A stretch of DNA of 64,000 nt, from the NCBI RefSeq assembly GCF_051257895.1, contig NZ_CP194331.1:682001-746000 (forward strand), given 5' to 3'. Below the pieces are notes generated by a model. The model had not been told where the DNA came from. It did no database searches and saw only the letters and a list, made by a program, of their open reading frames with translations. The position numbers and the translations under genes are program-made. Of the stretch, positions 7,858-16,925 are shown piece after piece. The stretch is from Gallionella straubiae. Lineage in GTDB: Bacteria > Pseudomonadota > Gammaproteobacteria > Burkholderiales > Gallionellaceae. The first letter of the stretch is position 1; each line of letters opens with the position of its first letter.

Positions 7858-8763
7858 TCAGCTGCGGGCCGCCATTTGAAGGTGAACGCGCGCGTTGCTG
7901 CTCTCCATCCATTTCTTGATGCGGTTGGCATCGCCGACACGGGTATTTTTCCCCCATGAATCAAGCAGCACGATAATCACCGGGCGCTGGTTGATGGTCG
8001 CCTCCATCACCAGACAGCGTCCCGCCTCGCTGATGTAGCCGGTCTTGCTCACGCCGATATCCCACGATGCGTTCCTGACCAGGGGGTTGGTGTTGACGAA
8101 GCGCATCTCGCGCCCTCTCCAGCCGTCCACGGAGTGCGACGAGGCGGTGGTGTATTGGTGTATCAGGGGATAGTTGCGTGCCGCCGAGACCATCTTGACC
8201 AGATCATGCGCCGTCGAAACATTGCTGCTGTTCAATCCGGCAGGGTCAAGAAAGCGCGTGTTTTGCATGCCGAGTTCGTATGCCTTGACGTTCATTGCCG
8301 AGATTGCCGCGTCATGCCCGCCCGGATATGTGCGTGCCAAGGCATTGGCAGCGCGGTTCTCCGAGGCCATCAATGCCAGTTTGAGCAGTTCGTTGCGTGT
8401 CGATTTCATGCCGATGCGCAGGCGCGAATGCGTGCCTTTGAGTGTATCGATGTCCGCTTTATCGATGGTGATTTCTTCATCAAGGGGCAGCTGCGCATCC
8501 AGCACCACCATCGCCGTCATCAGCTTGGTAATTGACGCTATGGGAGTCTGCGTATCGGAGTTTTTGGCATACAGCGGACTCTGCGCATGCTGGTCGTAAA
8601 TCAGCGCAATCGCAGAATGCAAACGGGGTGCGGAACTGGTGGCGGCTATTACGCCGGACTGAGCGTGAGCCGGTTTGAATACGGCTCGCTTTCCATGATA
8701 TTCACCCGCATGAGCCACTAACATTTGTCCGGCCAGCAGACAAATCAGCAGTATTTTTTTCAC
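7858..8763 (-). CDS. pbpG: D-alanyl-D-alanine endopeptidase (PBP7-type)
   Basis: 301 residues. The signal peptide KKILLICLLAGQMLVAHA leads into a serine-type peptidase S11 domain with SITK (Ser-x-x-Lys), SEN and KTG active-site motifs. The enzyme cuts cross-links of peptidoglycan in the periplasm. I start at the GTG at 8763 because GGGGGAG lies six bases upstream and the signal peptide then begins VKKILL; an in-frame GTG at 8784 would place that Shine-Dalgarno inside the gene. Confidence 0.88.
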   Translation of the reverse strand: MKKILLICLLAGQMLVAHAGEYHGKRAVFKPAHAQSGVIAATSSAPRLHSAIALIYDQHAQSPLYAKNSDTQTPIASITKLMTAMVVLDAQLPLDEEITIDKADIDTLKGTHSRLRIGMKSTRNELLKLALMASENRAANALARTYPGGHDAAISAMNVKAYELGMQNTRFLDPAGLNSSNVSTAHDLVKMVSAARNYPLIHQYTTASSHSVDGWRGREMRFVNTNPLVRNASWDIGVSKTGYISEAGRCLVMEATINQRPVIIVLLDSWGKNTRVGDANRIKKWMESSNARVHLQMAARS

Positions 8764-8820
8764 GTAAAACTCCCCCTGAGCCACTTATTTTTGCGTAGCA
8801 TACATGAATATTGATGTAAA

Positions 8821-10647
8821 TCAATAGACAGGATGGATTTTCTCCTCTTGCTTCTGAAGATTCCACATTTGCGCATAAAGCGCGTTGTGCGCCAGCAACT
8901 CGCGATGCGAACCGCGTTCGACGATGCGCCCCTTGTCCATCACCAGGATCTGGTCGGCATCCACCACAGTGGACAGGCGATGCGCGATGATCAATGTGGT
9001 GCGGTTCCGCGCAATCGCATGCAGTTCGGCCTGAATCGCCTTCTCCGATTTCGAGTCGAGTGCGGAAGTCGCCTCGTCGAAAATCAGGATCGACGGATTC
9101 TTCAGGATGGCGCGCGCGATCGCCACACGCTGTTTCTCGCCGCCGGATAGCTTCAGGCCGCGCTCGCCCACCGGGGTGTCATAACCCTGCGGCAGCGATA
9201 TGACGAAATCATGGATATGCGCGGCCTGGGCCGCGGCAATGATTTCCTCATGCGTCGCATCGGGGCGGCCATAGGCGATGTTGTAGTAGATCGTGTCGTT
9301 GAACAGCACGGTGTCCTGTGGTACGATGCCGATCGCCGTGCGCAGGCTGCTCTGCGTCACCGAGCGGATATCCTGGCCGTTGATGAGGATGCGCCCCTGC
9401 TGCACATCGTAGAAACGGAACAGCAGCCGCGACAACGTCGACTTGCCCGCCCCGCTCGCGCCGACCACCGCCACGGTGTGCCCCTCCGGGATCGCAAAGC
9501 TCACATCGAACAGAATCTGCCGGTCCGGCGCATAGCCGAAGCTAACGTCATCAAAACGCACTTCGGCCCTGCCTGCCTCCAGAAGTTGTGCGTCCGGCGC
9601 GTCCGCGACTTCGCGATGCTCATGCAGCAGGCCGAACATTTTCTCCATATCCGCGAGGGCATGGCGAATTTCGCGATACACGAAACCGAGAAAATGCAGC
9701 GGCATGTACAGCTGGATCATGAATACGTTGACCAGCACCAGATCTCCCATCGTCATCGTTCCCTTGACCACCTCGTCCGCAGCCAGCAGCATCAGCGCGG
9801 TGATCCCGATGGCGACGATGAAGCTCTGCCCCGCATTCAGGTAGGCCAGTGAGGTGGTGTTGCGCACCGCCGCGACCTCCCAGTGCCGCATATTCTCGTC
9901 ATAACGGTGTGCCTCGTACTGCTCGTTGCCGAAATACTTCACCGTTTCGTAATTCAGCAGGCTGTCTATGGCGCGGCTGTTTGCCTTGGAATCGAGATCA
10001 TTCATCGAGCGGCGCACCACCATGCGCCACTCGGTGACGAACAGGGTGAACGCGATGTAGACCAGCAGCGTGATGAACGTGATCGCCGCAAACCAGATGT
10101 TGTATTTGCCGAGCAGGATCGCGGCCACCAAGCCGATTTCCAGCAAGGTCGGCAGGATGTTGAACAGCATGAAATTCAGCAGGAAGCCGATGCCGCGCGT
10201 ACCGCGCTCGATGTCGCGCGACACTCCGCCGGTCTGGCGGTCGAGATGGAAGCGCAGGCTCAAGCTGTGCAGGTGCTCGAACACCTGCAAGGCCACGCGC
10301 CGGATCGCGCGCTGCGTCGCCTTGGCAAACACCGCATCGCGCAATTCGCCGAACAGCGTGCTGAGCATGCGCAGCACGCCATAGCCGACAATCAGGAATA
10401 CCGGCACCGCCAGCGCCGCCTGCGGCTTGTCCAGCGTATCGATGATCTCCTTGAGCACCAGCGGCACGGAAACATTGGCGAGCTTGGACAGCACCAGCAG
10501 GGTCAGTGCGATCGCGACGCGCCACTTGAATTCCCATAGATAAGGCAGCAGGGAGCGGATGGCCTGCCAATCGCCGCGGTGATCGTTGTGGGCATCAGAG
10601 TGCGTGGAAGGTCGCATATCGAGGCAGGAAAAATAACCGGGACGCAT
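8821..10647 (-). CDS. ABC exporter, ATM1/heavy-metal-tolerance type
   Basis: 608 residues: an N-terminal six-helix transmembrane domain (about residues 35-330) and a nucleotide-binding domain with Walker A GASGAGKST, signature LSGGEKQR and Walker B ILIFDEATSALD. It works as a homodimer. The sequence style (ALDSKSEKAIQAEL, YETVKYFGNE) matches the ATM1/ABCB7 group, which exports glutathione conjugates or glutathione-metal species. Start is uncertain: ATG at 10647 or the in-frame ATG at 10617; neither has a clear ribosome site. Confidence 0.88.
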   Translation of the reverse strand: MRPGYFSCLDMRPSTHSDAHNDHRGDWQAIRSLLPYLWEFKWRVAIALTLLVLSKLANVSVPLVLKEIIDTLDKPQAALAVPVFLIVGYGVLRMLSTLFGELRDAVFAKATQRAIRRVALQVFEHLHSLSLRFHLDRQTGGVSRDIERGTRGIGFLLNFMLFNILPTLLEIGLVAAILLGKYNIWFAAITFITLLVYIAFTLFVTEWRMVVRRSMNDLDSKANSRAIDSLLNYETVKYFGNEQYEAHRYDENMRHWEVAAVRNTTSLAYLNAGQSFIVAIGITALMLLAADEVVKGTMTMGDLVLVNVFMIQLYMPLHFLGFVYREIRHALADMEKMFGLLHEHREVADAPDAQLLEAGRAEVRFDDVSFGYAPDRQILFDVSFAIPEGHTVAVVGASGAGKSTLSRLLFRFYDVQQGRILINGQDIRSVTQSSLRTAIGIVPQDTVLFNDTIYYNIAYGRPDATHEEIIAAAQAAHIHDFVISLPQGYDTPVGERGLKLSGGEKQRVAIARAILKNPSILIFDEATSALDSKSEKAIQAELHAIARNRTTLIIAHRLSTVVDADQILVMDKGRIVERGSHRELLAHNALYAQMWNLQKQEEKIHPVY

Positions 10648-10695
10648 TATATCCGTACATCATGCGCAAGATGGGCGACTGGCTCAGATACTAGG

Positions 10696-11877
10696 CTACG
10701 AACCCTGCCCGTGGTTTCCCGCCATACCGATCAACAGGCGCACCACGCTGTAACTGAGACGCGCGATCAGGCGGCCGAAAAAATGGCGTGTCCCGCGGTA
10801 TTCATCCCCGATACGCACTGCATCGTTGTCGATTGCAGACAGCAGACTTGAGCGCAGCTCGCCGGCAAATCCCGCATCCCGTATGGCGAGATTCGCCTCG
10901 CGCGCCAACAGCAAACTGAACGGGTCTATGTTGGAGGAACCCACGGTCGCCCATTGACCGTCTACCACGGCAACCTTGGCATGCAGATAACTGGCCTGGT
11001 ATTCATAAATTTCCACGCCCGCCGCCAACAACCGGTCATAGAGCGCATGCGTCGCATAGTGCTGCAAGCGGTATTCGACCTTCCCCTGCAGCAGCAGCAT
11101 TACACGGACACCGCGCCGCGCCGCACGCTTCAGGGCACGGCGAAAAATCCGCCCGGGCAGGAAATAGGCATTGGCGATGATGATTTCGTGCTGCGCGCCG
11201 GCAATGGCCTTAAGGTAGGCACGTTCAATATCGCGCCGGTGGCGCAGGTTGTCGCGCAACAGAACAGCGATGTCCGGCGCAGCCGCAGGCTCCATTTTCT
11301 CCAGAATAAATCGCTTGATTTCCTTGCTGCGCCGGCGGAAGTTGGCCCATGACACCACCCCCCACAGGCGCCGCATGGCCATATGGATTTCGCCGGCGAC
11401 CATGCCTTGCACGCGTACTGCATAGTCCAGCCGCGGCATGGTGAAATCGCTGTACTCCGGAATATCGTTGGTGATGTTGATGCCACCGACGAAGGCCACC
11501 TTGCCGTCCATTACCGCCAGCTTGCGGTGCATACGCAGCAGGCGGCGCTTGCGGCTGCGCTGCAGGGTAAAGGGAGAAACTTCGCGCCTGAACCATTGCA
11601 CCTCGACTTCCGCCCTGCGCAACTCGTCCACCCGGTATTGCGGTAGCTCCGCCGAGCCGAAGCCGTCAAGCAGGACACGCACCGCCACCCCGCGTGCCGC
11701 GGCACGCCGCAAGGCATCGGCGATCATGTGCCCAGTTTCGTCCTCGGCGAAAATATAGGTTTCCAGATAAACCGAATGCCGCGCGGCATCGATGTCGGCA
11801 CACAATTGCGGGAAAAACGCCGCACCGTTCTGCAGCAGCGCGAGTTGATTCCCGGCAACTTGATGGCCGGCGCTCAT
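10696..11877 (-). CDS. clsB: Cardiolipin synthase B-type phospholipase D protein
   Basis: 393 residues with two HKD active-site motifs (HRKLAVMDGKVAFVGG and HAKVAVVDGQWATVGS-N-DPFS), as in cardiolipin synthases ClsA/ClsB. There is no N-terminal membrane hairpin, which favours ClsB. The ATG at 11877 overlaps the stop of the upstream EEP gene (ATGA), so translation is coupled. Synteny supports the call: E. coli ybhP (EEP) and clsB are also adjacent. Confidence 0.85.
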   Translation of the reverse strand: MSAGHQVAGNQLALLQNGAAFFPQLCADIDAARHSVYLETYIFAEDETGHMIADALRRAAARGVAVRVLLDGFGSAELPQYRVDELRRAEVEVQWFRREVSPFTLQRSRKRRLLRMHRKLAVMDGKVAFVGGINITNDIPEYSDFTMPRLDYAVRVQGMVAGEIHMAMRRLWGVVSWANFRRRSKEIKRFILEKMEPAAAPDIAVLLRDNLRHRRDIERAYLKAIAGAQHEIIIANAYFLPGRIFRRALKRAARRGVRVMLLLQGKVEYRLQHYATHALYDRLLAAGVEIYEYQASYLHAKVAVVDGQWATVGSSNIDPFSLLLAREANLAIRDAGFAGELRSSLLSAIDNDAVRIGDEYRGTRHFFGRLIARLSYSVVRLLIGMAGNHGQGS

Positions 11878-12629
11878 GTCATTTCGGACAGCCGCCTTAA
11901 CCGCGTCGAAAGCGCGGCATGGTCTGACAAACGCCCCCAATTCCCGCCGGCATGCACATCGCTGTGCAGCACGCTGAAGCCGCGCACATAAATGCGGTCG
12001 AGGCGAAACAGCGGGAGGCTGGCCGGGTAGCTGCGCGCCGGCCTCCCACCGTGCAGGTGGAAGACATCCTGCATGCCCAGATCGCTCGCGATGGTCCGAC
12101 CCATCTGGTTGCGCCAGTCGTTGAAATCTCCGGCGATAATCAGCGCTGCTTCAGGAGGAATGTTGTTGCGGACATATTCGACGAGGATGCGCCCCTGCTC
12201 GCGCCTGCCCTTGGCAAACAGGCCGAAATGCACGCACAGGCAGTACACGAGCTGCCCGTCAAGATCGATCTCGCAATGCAGCAGTCCGCGGCTTTCGAAG
12301 CGATGCGCGGAAACATCCATATTCAGCGATTTCACGATCTGGAAGCGGCTGAGGATCGCATTGCCGTGATGCCCCGCCTCGTATACGCAATTCTTGCCGT
12401 AGACGCAATGCGGCCAGACCTCTTCCGCAATGAACTCGTGCTGCGCGCTGTCCGGATAGTTGTGGTAACGCTCGGCATGACGCGCGTGCTCGCCCTGCAC
12501 TTCCTGCAAAAACACGATGTCGGCATCCAGCTCGCGCAGGCGGTCGCGCAACTCGTGTACCACCACGCGGCGATTGAAATGGGAAAAGCCCTTGTGAATG
12601 TTGTAGGTGGCGATTTTCAGCGTAGTCAT
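11874..12629 (-). CDS. ybhP: Endonuclease/exonuclease/phosphatase family protein, YbhP-like
   Basis: 251 residues of the EEP fold: N-terminal ATYNIHKG, metal-binding FLQEVQ, catalytic GDFNDWR and the C-terminal SDHAALS histidine motif are all intact. Members cleave phosphodiester or phosphate ester bonds. The partner clsB overlaps it by 4 bp, pointing to a role in phospholipid metabolism rather than DNA repair. No signal peptide is seen. Confidence 0.85.
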   Translation of the reverse strand: MTTLKIATYNIHKGFSHFNRRVVVHELRDRLRELDADIVFLQEVQGEHARHAERYHNYPDSAQHEFIAEEVWPHCVYGKNCVYEAGHHGNAILSRFQIVKSLNMDVSAHRFESRGLLHCEIDLDGQLVYCLCVHFGLFAKGRREQGRILVEYVRNNIPPEAALIIAGDFNDWRNQMGRTIASDLGMQDVFHLHGGRPARSYPASLPLFRLDRIYVRGFSVLHSDVHAGGNWGRLSDHAALSTRLRRLSEMT

Positions 12630-12720
12630 GGGCGCATTATCAATTCAAGTCGCAGGCACAGCAAGGCCGCGGCGGCAAAACTCTCATGCCGCAGACCGCA
12701 AAATGCATTGTGAATCAAAA

Positions 12721-13875
12721 TCAGGCGTTGCCGATGCCGCGCGTCGGCAGATTGATCTGTTTCGCGAAGTCCAGCATGCGCCGGATCGGCAGCGCGGCGC
12801 GCCGGATGACCGCAGGATCGACGAAAATCTCGTTCTTGCCCGCACCCGCAAGGGGTAGGCCGGTGGGTACCCCGCCGCTACGCGGCGACCCTCCCGCTCT
12901 CTCCAGCACTTCGGCGAGGTTGATGAGGCCGTTCATCGCCATCCACGGGCAATGGCTGCAACTGGTGCAGGTCGCCCCGTGCCCGGCAGTCGGCGCTTCG
13001 AGGAACACCTTGTGCGGCGACAGGGTGCGCATCTTGTGCAGGATGCCGTTGTCGGTCGCGACGATGAATTCGTTTGCATCGAGCTGCTGCGATGCCTTGA
13101 TGAGTTGTGTCGTGGAGCCGACCACATCCGCCAGCTTGACCACCGCGCGCGGCGCTTCGGGATGCACCAGCACCTTGGCTTGAGGGTGCTGCGCCTTCAG
13201 CTCGAGCAGTTCGCGCGCCTTGTATTCGTCGTGCACCACACACGAGCCCTGCCACAGCAGCATATCCGCGCCGGTCTGTTCCTGCACGTAGCTGCCGAGG
13301 TGCCGGTCCGGCGCCCAGAGGATTTTTTCGCCGCGTTCCTTGAGGTGCCTGACGATGGGCAACGCGATCGAACTGGTCACCATCCAGTCGGCACGCGCCT
13401 TCACCGCCGCGCTGGTGTTGGCGTATACCACCACGGTACGGTCGGGGTGTGCGTCGCAGAACGCGCTGAATTCGTCCGCCGGGCAGCCCAGATCGAGCGA
13501 GCATTCCGCCTCCAGGTCGGGCATCAGCACGCGCTTCTCCGGATTCAGTATCTTCGCGGTCTCGCCCATGAAGCGCACGCCGGCGACCACGATGGTTTTC
13601 GCCGGATGCTGGTGGCCAAAATTGGCCATGTCCAGCGAATCGGACACGATGCCGCCGGTCTCCTCCGCGAGGTCCTGCAGGTCGGGGTGCACGTAATAAT
13701 GCGACACCAGCACGGCATCCTGCTCCTTGAGCATGCGCTTGATACGCGCGATCAGCTCGGCCTTTTCGCCCGGCTCAGGCTCGCGCGGCCGCTTCGCCCA
13801 CGCCTGCATCGTGCTGCAGCCGGTCTGCGCGGCATCTGGATGTTCGTACGGGATATGGATCACGTTCTCGTTCAT
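12721..13875 (-). CDS. nadA: Quinolinate synthase
   Basis: 384 residues. It condenses iminoaspartate with dihydroxyacetone phosphate to quinolinate, using a [4Fe-4S] cluster. Cluster cysteines are visible in ECSLDLGC, GSCVVH and the C-terminal TCTSCSHC region. The ATG at 13875 overlaps the nudB stop. Near the C-terminus it carries about 17 extra residues (SPRSGGVPTGLPLAGAG) between VLERAG and NEIFVDP, where relatives read straight through; this stretch is encoded by a palindromic repeat (separate entry). Confidence 0.95.
   Translation of the reverse strand: MNENVIHIPYEHPDAAQTGCSTMQAWAKRPREPEPGEKAELIARIKRMLKEQDAVLVSHYYVHPDLQDLAEETGGIVSDSLDMANFGHQHPAKTIVVAGVRFMGETAKILNPEKRVLMPDLEAECSLDLGCPADEFSAFCDAHPDRTVVVYANTSAAVKARADWMVTSSIALPIVRHLKERGEKILWAPDRHLGSYVQEQTGADMLLWQGSCVVHDEYKARELLELKAQHPQAKVLVHPEAPRAVVKLADVVGSTTQLIKASQQLDANEFIVATDNGILHKMRTLSPHKVFLEAPTAGHGATCTSCSHCPWMAMNGLINLAEVLERAGGSPRSGGVPTGLPLAGAGKNEIFVDPAVIRRAALPIRRMLDFAKQINLPTRGIGNA
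12846..12896. repeat. Palindromic REP-like insert within nadA
   Basis: About 51 bp of extra coding sequence, a multiple of three. Its core CGCCGC-TAC-GCGGCG (12873-12887) is a perfect hairpin, extended outside by GGGT (12865-12868) and ACCC (12888-12891). It adds a Gly/Pro-rich loop to NadA just before the last helices and after the cluster cysteines, so the protein may tolerate it. Exact edges need comparison with an uninterrupted nadA. Confidence 0.6.
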
Positions 13876-14327
13876 GGTGTCTTTCTGGCCGCGCGGCCGG
13901 GCAGTTCCAGGATCGCGGCGCGATTGCTCGGCGAAAAAACCTTCTCCGCCGCCTCCTGCCACGCCAGCCACTGGAAGTTCAGATGCTCGTGCGGCGTCAA
14001 TTGGACAGGCAGGCGCCGCGGGAGTTGCAGGCCGAACACATGCTCGGTGTTGCGCGTGGCGCCAGGCGAATAACGATGGCGCCAGTGCGGGTAAATCTCA
14101 TATTCGTTCTGCGCCTGCCAGTCACTCAGCACATATTGCTCCACCTCCAGCCCGGTCTCCTCGCGCACCTCGCGCAACGCCGTCTCGCGCAGCGCCTCAC
14201 CCGGCTCGCAGCTGCCGGTGACCGACTGCCAGTAGCCCGGGTGATCGGCGCGCTCCAGCAGCAGCACTTCAAGTTCGGCGGTATAGACCACCACCAGCAC
14301 CGAGACCGGCTGTTTGTAGCGCGCCAT
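13872..14327 (-). CDS. nudB: Dihydroneopterin triphosphate diphosphatase
   Basis: 151-residue Nudix protein. The Nudix box is GSCEPGEALRETALREVREETG. The flanking residues (HPGYWQSVTGSCEPGE, HWRHRY, TEHVFGL) match NudB, which removes pyrophosphate from dihydroneopterin triphosphate in folate synthesis. nudB next to aspS is a common arrangement; here an RNase/barstar pair lies between them. Its stop overlaps the nadA start. Confidence 0.88.
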   Translation of the reverse strand: MARYKQPVSVLVVVYTAELEVLLLERADHPGYWQSVTGSCEPGEALRETALREVREETGLEVEQYVLSDWQAQNEYEIYPHWRHRYSPGATRNTEHVFGLQLPRRLPVQLTPHEHLNFQWLAWQEAAEKVFSPSNRAAILELPGRAARKTP

Positions 14328-14330
14328 ACC

Positions 14331-14729
14331 TCAGACGAAAAAGATCCAGAACGGCTTGTTGCGCTGCCGCCAGTACACCACCGTATCTGCAAGGATATCC
14401 TGCGCAATTTCGCGATCGTTGGCGGACAGGCCGAAGGTGTCGCTGACGTTGCGCAGCAGCAGCACGTGACCCGCCGCCCCGCCATGCCACGACAGGTCGC
14501 ACAGCGCATCCGCCAGCGCATCCCAGTTCGCGCCGAATTCGGGCGGAAATGCGGCTGCTTGCGCCAGCGCATTGAGCAGATTCAGCTTGCCCTTGACTCC
14601 CCTGAGGTCGGCATCGAACAGCGCGAAGCCGGCCTCGCTGGCCGCGTTGCGCAACTCGTCCACGCTGCATCGCAGCGTATAGCTGCCTGCCGCAGCAGTA
14701 TCGTTTAATTGTTGTGTCAGCGAATTCAT
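14331..14729 (-). CDS. Barstar family ribonuclease inhibitor
   Basis: 132 residues. The barstar fold is recognisable from the DLRGVKGKLNLLNALAQAAAFP start and the NWDALADALCDLSW motif that covers the nuclease active site. It is cytosolic, with no signal peptide. It starts 2 bp after the stop of the upstream guanyl-specific ribonuclease gene, so the inhibitor and its likely target are made together. Confidence 0.88.
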   Translation of the reverse strand: MNSLTQQLNDTAAAGSYTLRCSVDELRNAASEAGFALFDADLRGVKGKLNLLNALAQAAAFPPEFGANWDALADALCDLSWHGGAAGHVLLLRNVSDTFGLSANDREIAQDILADTVVYWRQRNKPFWIFFV

Positions 14730-14731
14730 GG

Positions 14732-15094
14732 CTATTCTCTGATGCGTTTGAAGGTTCGGTAATGGTCGGGGCTGTAATAACATTCGGGCAATGGCCCGCA
14801 CACGATGCGCCGTGCACCGCGATTGCGCGCCCCGGGCGTTTTCACCGTATATTCGTAATAGTAGCCGCGCGGCTGCTTGGGCAGGATGCGTTCATAGTTC
14901 CTGAACACCACACCGTCGCGCTCATAGGCGAATGGCCCGCCACGTTTGATGGCCTGCAAGGTGTCGCGCGCCTCAGCGGGCAGCTCGGCCACCGCGATGA
15001 GCGGCAGGCTGGCCTGCCCTGCCGTATCTGCCGCCTGCACCTGCGGCAACCACAGCAACGCCGCCAGCAGCCAGAGGCGCAAGTGACGCGACAT
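14732..15094 (-). CDS. Exported guanyl-specific ribonuclease (barnase/RNase Sa type)
   Basis: 120 residues with an N-terminal signal peptide (RLWLLAALLWLPQVQA). The microbial RNase N1/T1 core is clear: FRNYERILP, YYYEYTVKTPGARNRGARRIVCG and SPDHYRTF. They hold the expected catalytic Glu, Arg and His. The enzyme would be secreted or periplasmic, and its cytosolic precursor is held off by the adjacent barstar. It starts 3 bp after the aspS stop, so it is expressed with a tRNA synthetase. Confidence 0.87.
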   Translation of the reverse strand: MSRHLRLWLLAALLWLPQVQAADTAGQASLPLIAVAELPAEARDTLQAIKRGGPFAYERDGVVFRNYERILPKQPRGYYYEYTVKTPGARNRGARRIVCGPLPECYYSPDHYRTFKRIRE

Positions 15095-15097
15095 CGT

Positions 15098-16897
15098 CTA
15101 GCCCTTCGCGACTTCCACCGATGTCTGCACCTGCTTGCGCAGATGGATATGCAGTTCGCGCAACTGTTTTTCGTCCACCGCGCTCGGCGCGTGGGTCAGC
15201 AGGCATTGCGCGCGCTGCGTCTTGGGGAAGGCGATCACGTCGCGGATCGATTCGGCGCCGGTCATCATGGTGACGATACGGTCCAGCCCGAATGCCAGCC
15301 CACCGTGCGGCGGCGCGCCGTATTGCAGCGCGTCGAGCAGGAAGCCGAATTTGAGTTGCGCTTCCTCCGCGCCGATGTTGAGCGCGCGGAACACCTGCGA
15401 CTGCACCACCTCGCGGTGGATACGCACCGAGCCGCCGCCAAGCTCCCAGCCGTTCAAGGCTAGGTCATAGGCCTTTGCCAGACAGCGCCCCGGATCGCTT
15501 TCCAGGAATTGCAGATGCTCGTCTTTGGGCGCAGTGAACGGATGATGGCAGGCCGTCCAGCGCTTTTCTTCCTCGTCGTACTCGAACATCGGGAAGTCCA
15601 CCACCCACAGCGGCTCCCAGGCCTTGCCGTTGGTGTAACCCTTTTCATGGCCGATCTTGCTGCGCAATGCGCCGAGCGCGTCGTTGACAATCTTGGTCTT
15701 GTCGGCGCCGAAGAAGATCAGGTCGCCGTTCTGTGCGCCGGTGCGCTCGATGACGGCCTTCAGCGCCGCCTCGTGCAGGTTCTTCACGATCGGCGATTGC
15801 AGGCCGGTCTCGTTGAGCTGCGTGATGTCGTTGACCTTGATGTAGGCCAGTCCCTTTGCGCCGTAAATCTTCACGAACTCGGTGTAACCGTCGATCTCGC
15901 CGCGCGTGAGCGTAGCGCCTCCGGGAATGCGCAGCGCCGCGACGCGGCCGCCGCTGGTGGCCGGCCCGGAAAACACCTTGAAGGCGACATCCTGCACCGC
16001 ATCAGTCACCTCGGTCAGCTCCAGCGTAATGCGCAGGTCCGGCTTATCCGAGCCAAAGCGCGCCATCGCCTCGGCATGGGTCATACGCGGGAAGGGATTG
16101 GGCAGGTCGACATCCAGCCCTTCCTTGAACACGGTGCGGATCAGCTCTTCCATCAGCGCGGTGATCTGCGTCTCGTTCAGGAACGAAGTCTCGATATCGA
16201 CCTGGGTGAATTCCGGCTGGCGGTCGGCGCGCAAGTCTTCGTCGCGGAAGCACTTGGTAATCTGATAATAGCGGTCGAAGCCGGCCACCATCAGCATCTG
16301 CTTGAACAGCTGCGGCGACTGTGGCAGTGCGAAAAATTCGCCCGGATGCACGCGCGACGGCACGAGGTAGTCGCGCGCGCCCTCCGGCGTGGACTTGGTC
16401 AGCATCGGCGTTTCGATGTCGATGAAGCCGCGGCTGTCGAGGAAACGGCGGAACGCCATCGCCACCTTGTAGCGCAGCATCATGTTCTTCTGCATCTGCG
16501 GGCGGCGCAGGTCGATCACACGGTGTGTCAGACGTACGTTCTCGGAAAGATTTTCGTCATCGAGCTGGAACGGCGGCGTCACCGAGGTATTCAGCACCTC
16601 GATCTCGTGGCACAGGATTTCGATTTCGCCGCTGCCGATATTGGCATTGGTCGTGCCCTCCGGGCGGCGGCGCACCTTGCCGGTGACGCGCAGCACGAAT
16701 TCGTTGCGCACCGATTCGGCGATCCCGAACATCTCCGGGCGGTCGGGGTCGCAGACAACCTGCGCCAGCCCTTCGCGGTCGCGCAGATCGATGAAGATCA
16801 CCCCGCCGTGGTCGCGGCGGCGATGCGCCCAGCCGCACAGGCTGACGGTTTGGTCGAGTTGGTCGATGTTGAGCAGTCCGCAATAATGAGTTCGCAT
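15098..16897 (-). CDS. aspS: Aspartyl-tRNA synthetase
   Basis: 599 residues, the bacterial length. The N-terminal OB-fold anticodon domain (MRTHYCGLLN and on) is followed by a class II catalytic core with the bacterial GAD insertion. The start at 16897 is preferred over an upstream in-frame ATG because MRTHYCG is the family start. Charges tRNA-Asp (and possibly tRNA-Asn; no gatCAB is visible here to judge). A tRNA-Asp gene lies at 55.9 kb. Confidence 0.96.
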   Translation of the reverse strand: MRTHYCGLLNIDQLDQTVSLCGWAHRRRDHGGVIFIDLRDREGLAQVVCDPDRPEMFGIAESVRNEFVLRVTGKVRRRPEGTTNANIGSGEIEILCHEIEVLNTSVTPPFQLDDENLSENVRLTHRVIDLRRPQMQKNMMLRYKVAMAFRRFLDSRGFIDIETPMLTKSTPEGARDYLVPSRVHPGEFFALPQSPQLFKQMLMVAGFDRYYQITKCFRDEDLRADRQPEFTQVDIETSFLNETQITALMEELIRTVFKEGLDVDLPNPFPRMTHAEAMARFGSDKPDLRITLELTEVTDAVQDVAFKVFSGPATSGGRVAALRIPGGATLTRGEIDGYTEFVKIYGAKGLAYIKVNDITQLNETGLQSPIVKNLHEAALKAVIERTGAQNGDLIFFGADKTKIVNDALGALRSKIGHEKGYTNGKAWEPLWVVDFPMFEYDEEEKRWTACHHPFTAPKDEHLQFLESDPGRCLAKAYDLALNGWELGGGSVRIHREVVQSQVFRALNIGAEEAQLKFGFLLDALQYGAPPHGGLAFGLDRIVTMMTGAESIRDVIAFPKTQRAQCLLTHAPSAVDEKQLRELHIHLRKQVQTSVEVAKG

Positions 16898-16925
16898 GGT
16901 TGTTTCTGGAAAGATCCGTTCTGAA

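Noticed and set aside
7776..7964. Minus-strand 62-codon ORF beside the pbpG 3' end
   Set aside because: It overlaps pbpG in another frame. The hydrophobic LIILVVLVAVVVIAL stretch is suggestive, but no start site supports it.
12952..14073. Long plus-strand ORF opposite nadA and nudB
   Set aside because: Shadow frame typical of high-GC DNA. The minus-strand genes show complete motifs and coupled starts.
15509..16924. 471-codon plus-strand ORF opposite aspS
   Set aside because: Antisense shadow; His/Arg/Val-rich composition without any domain.
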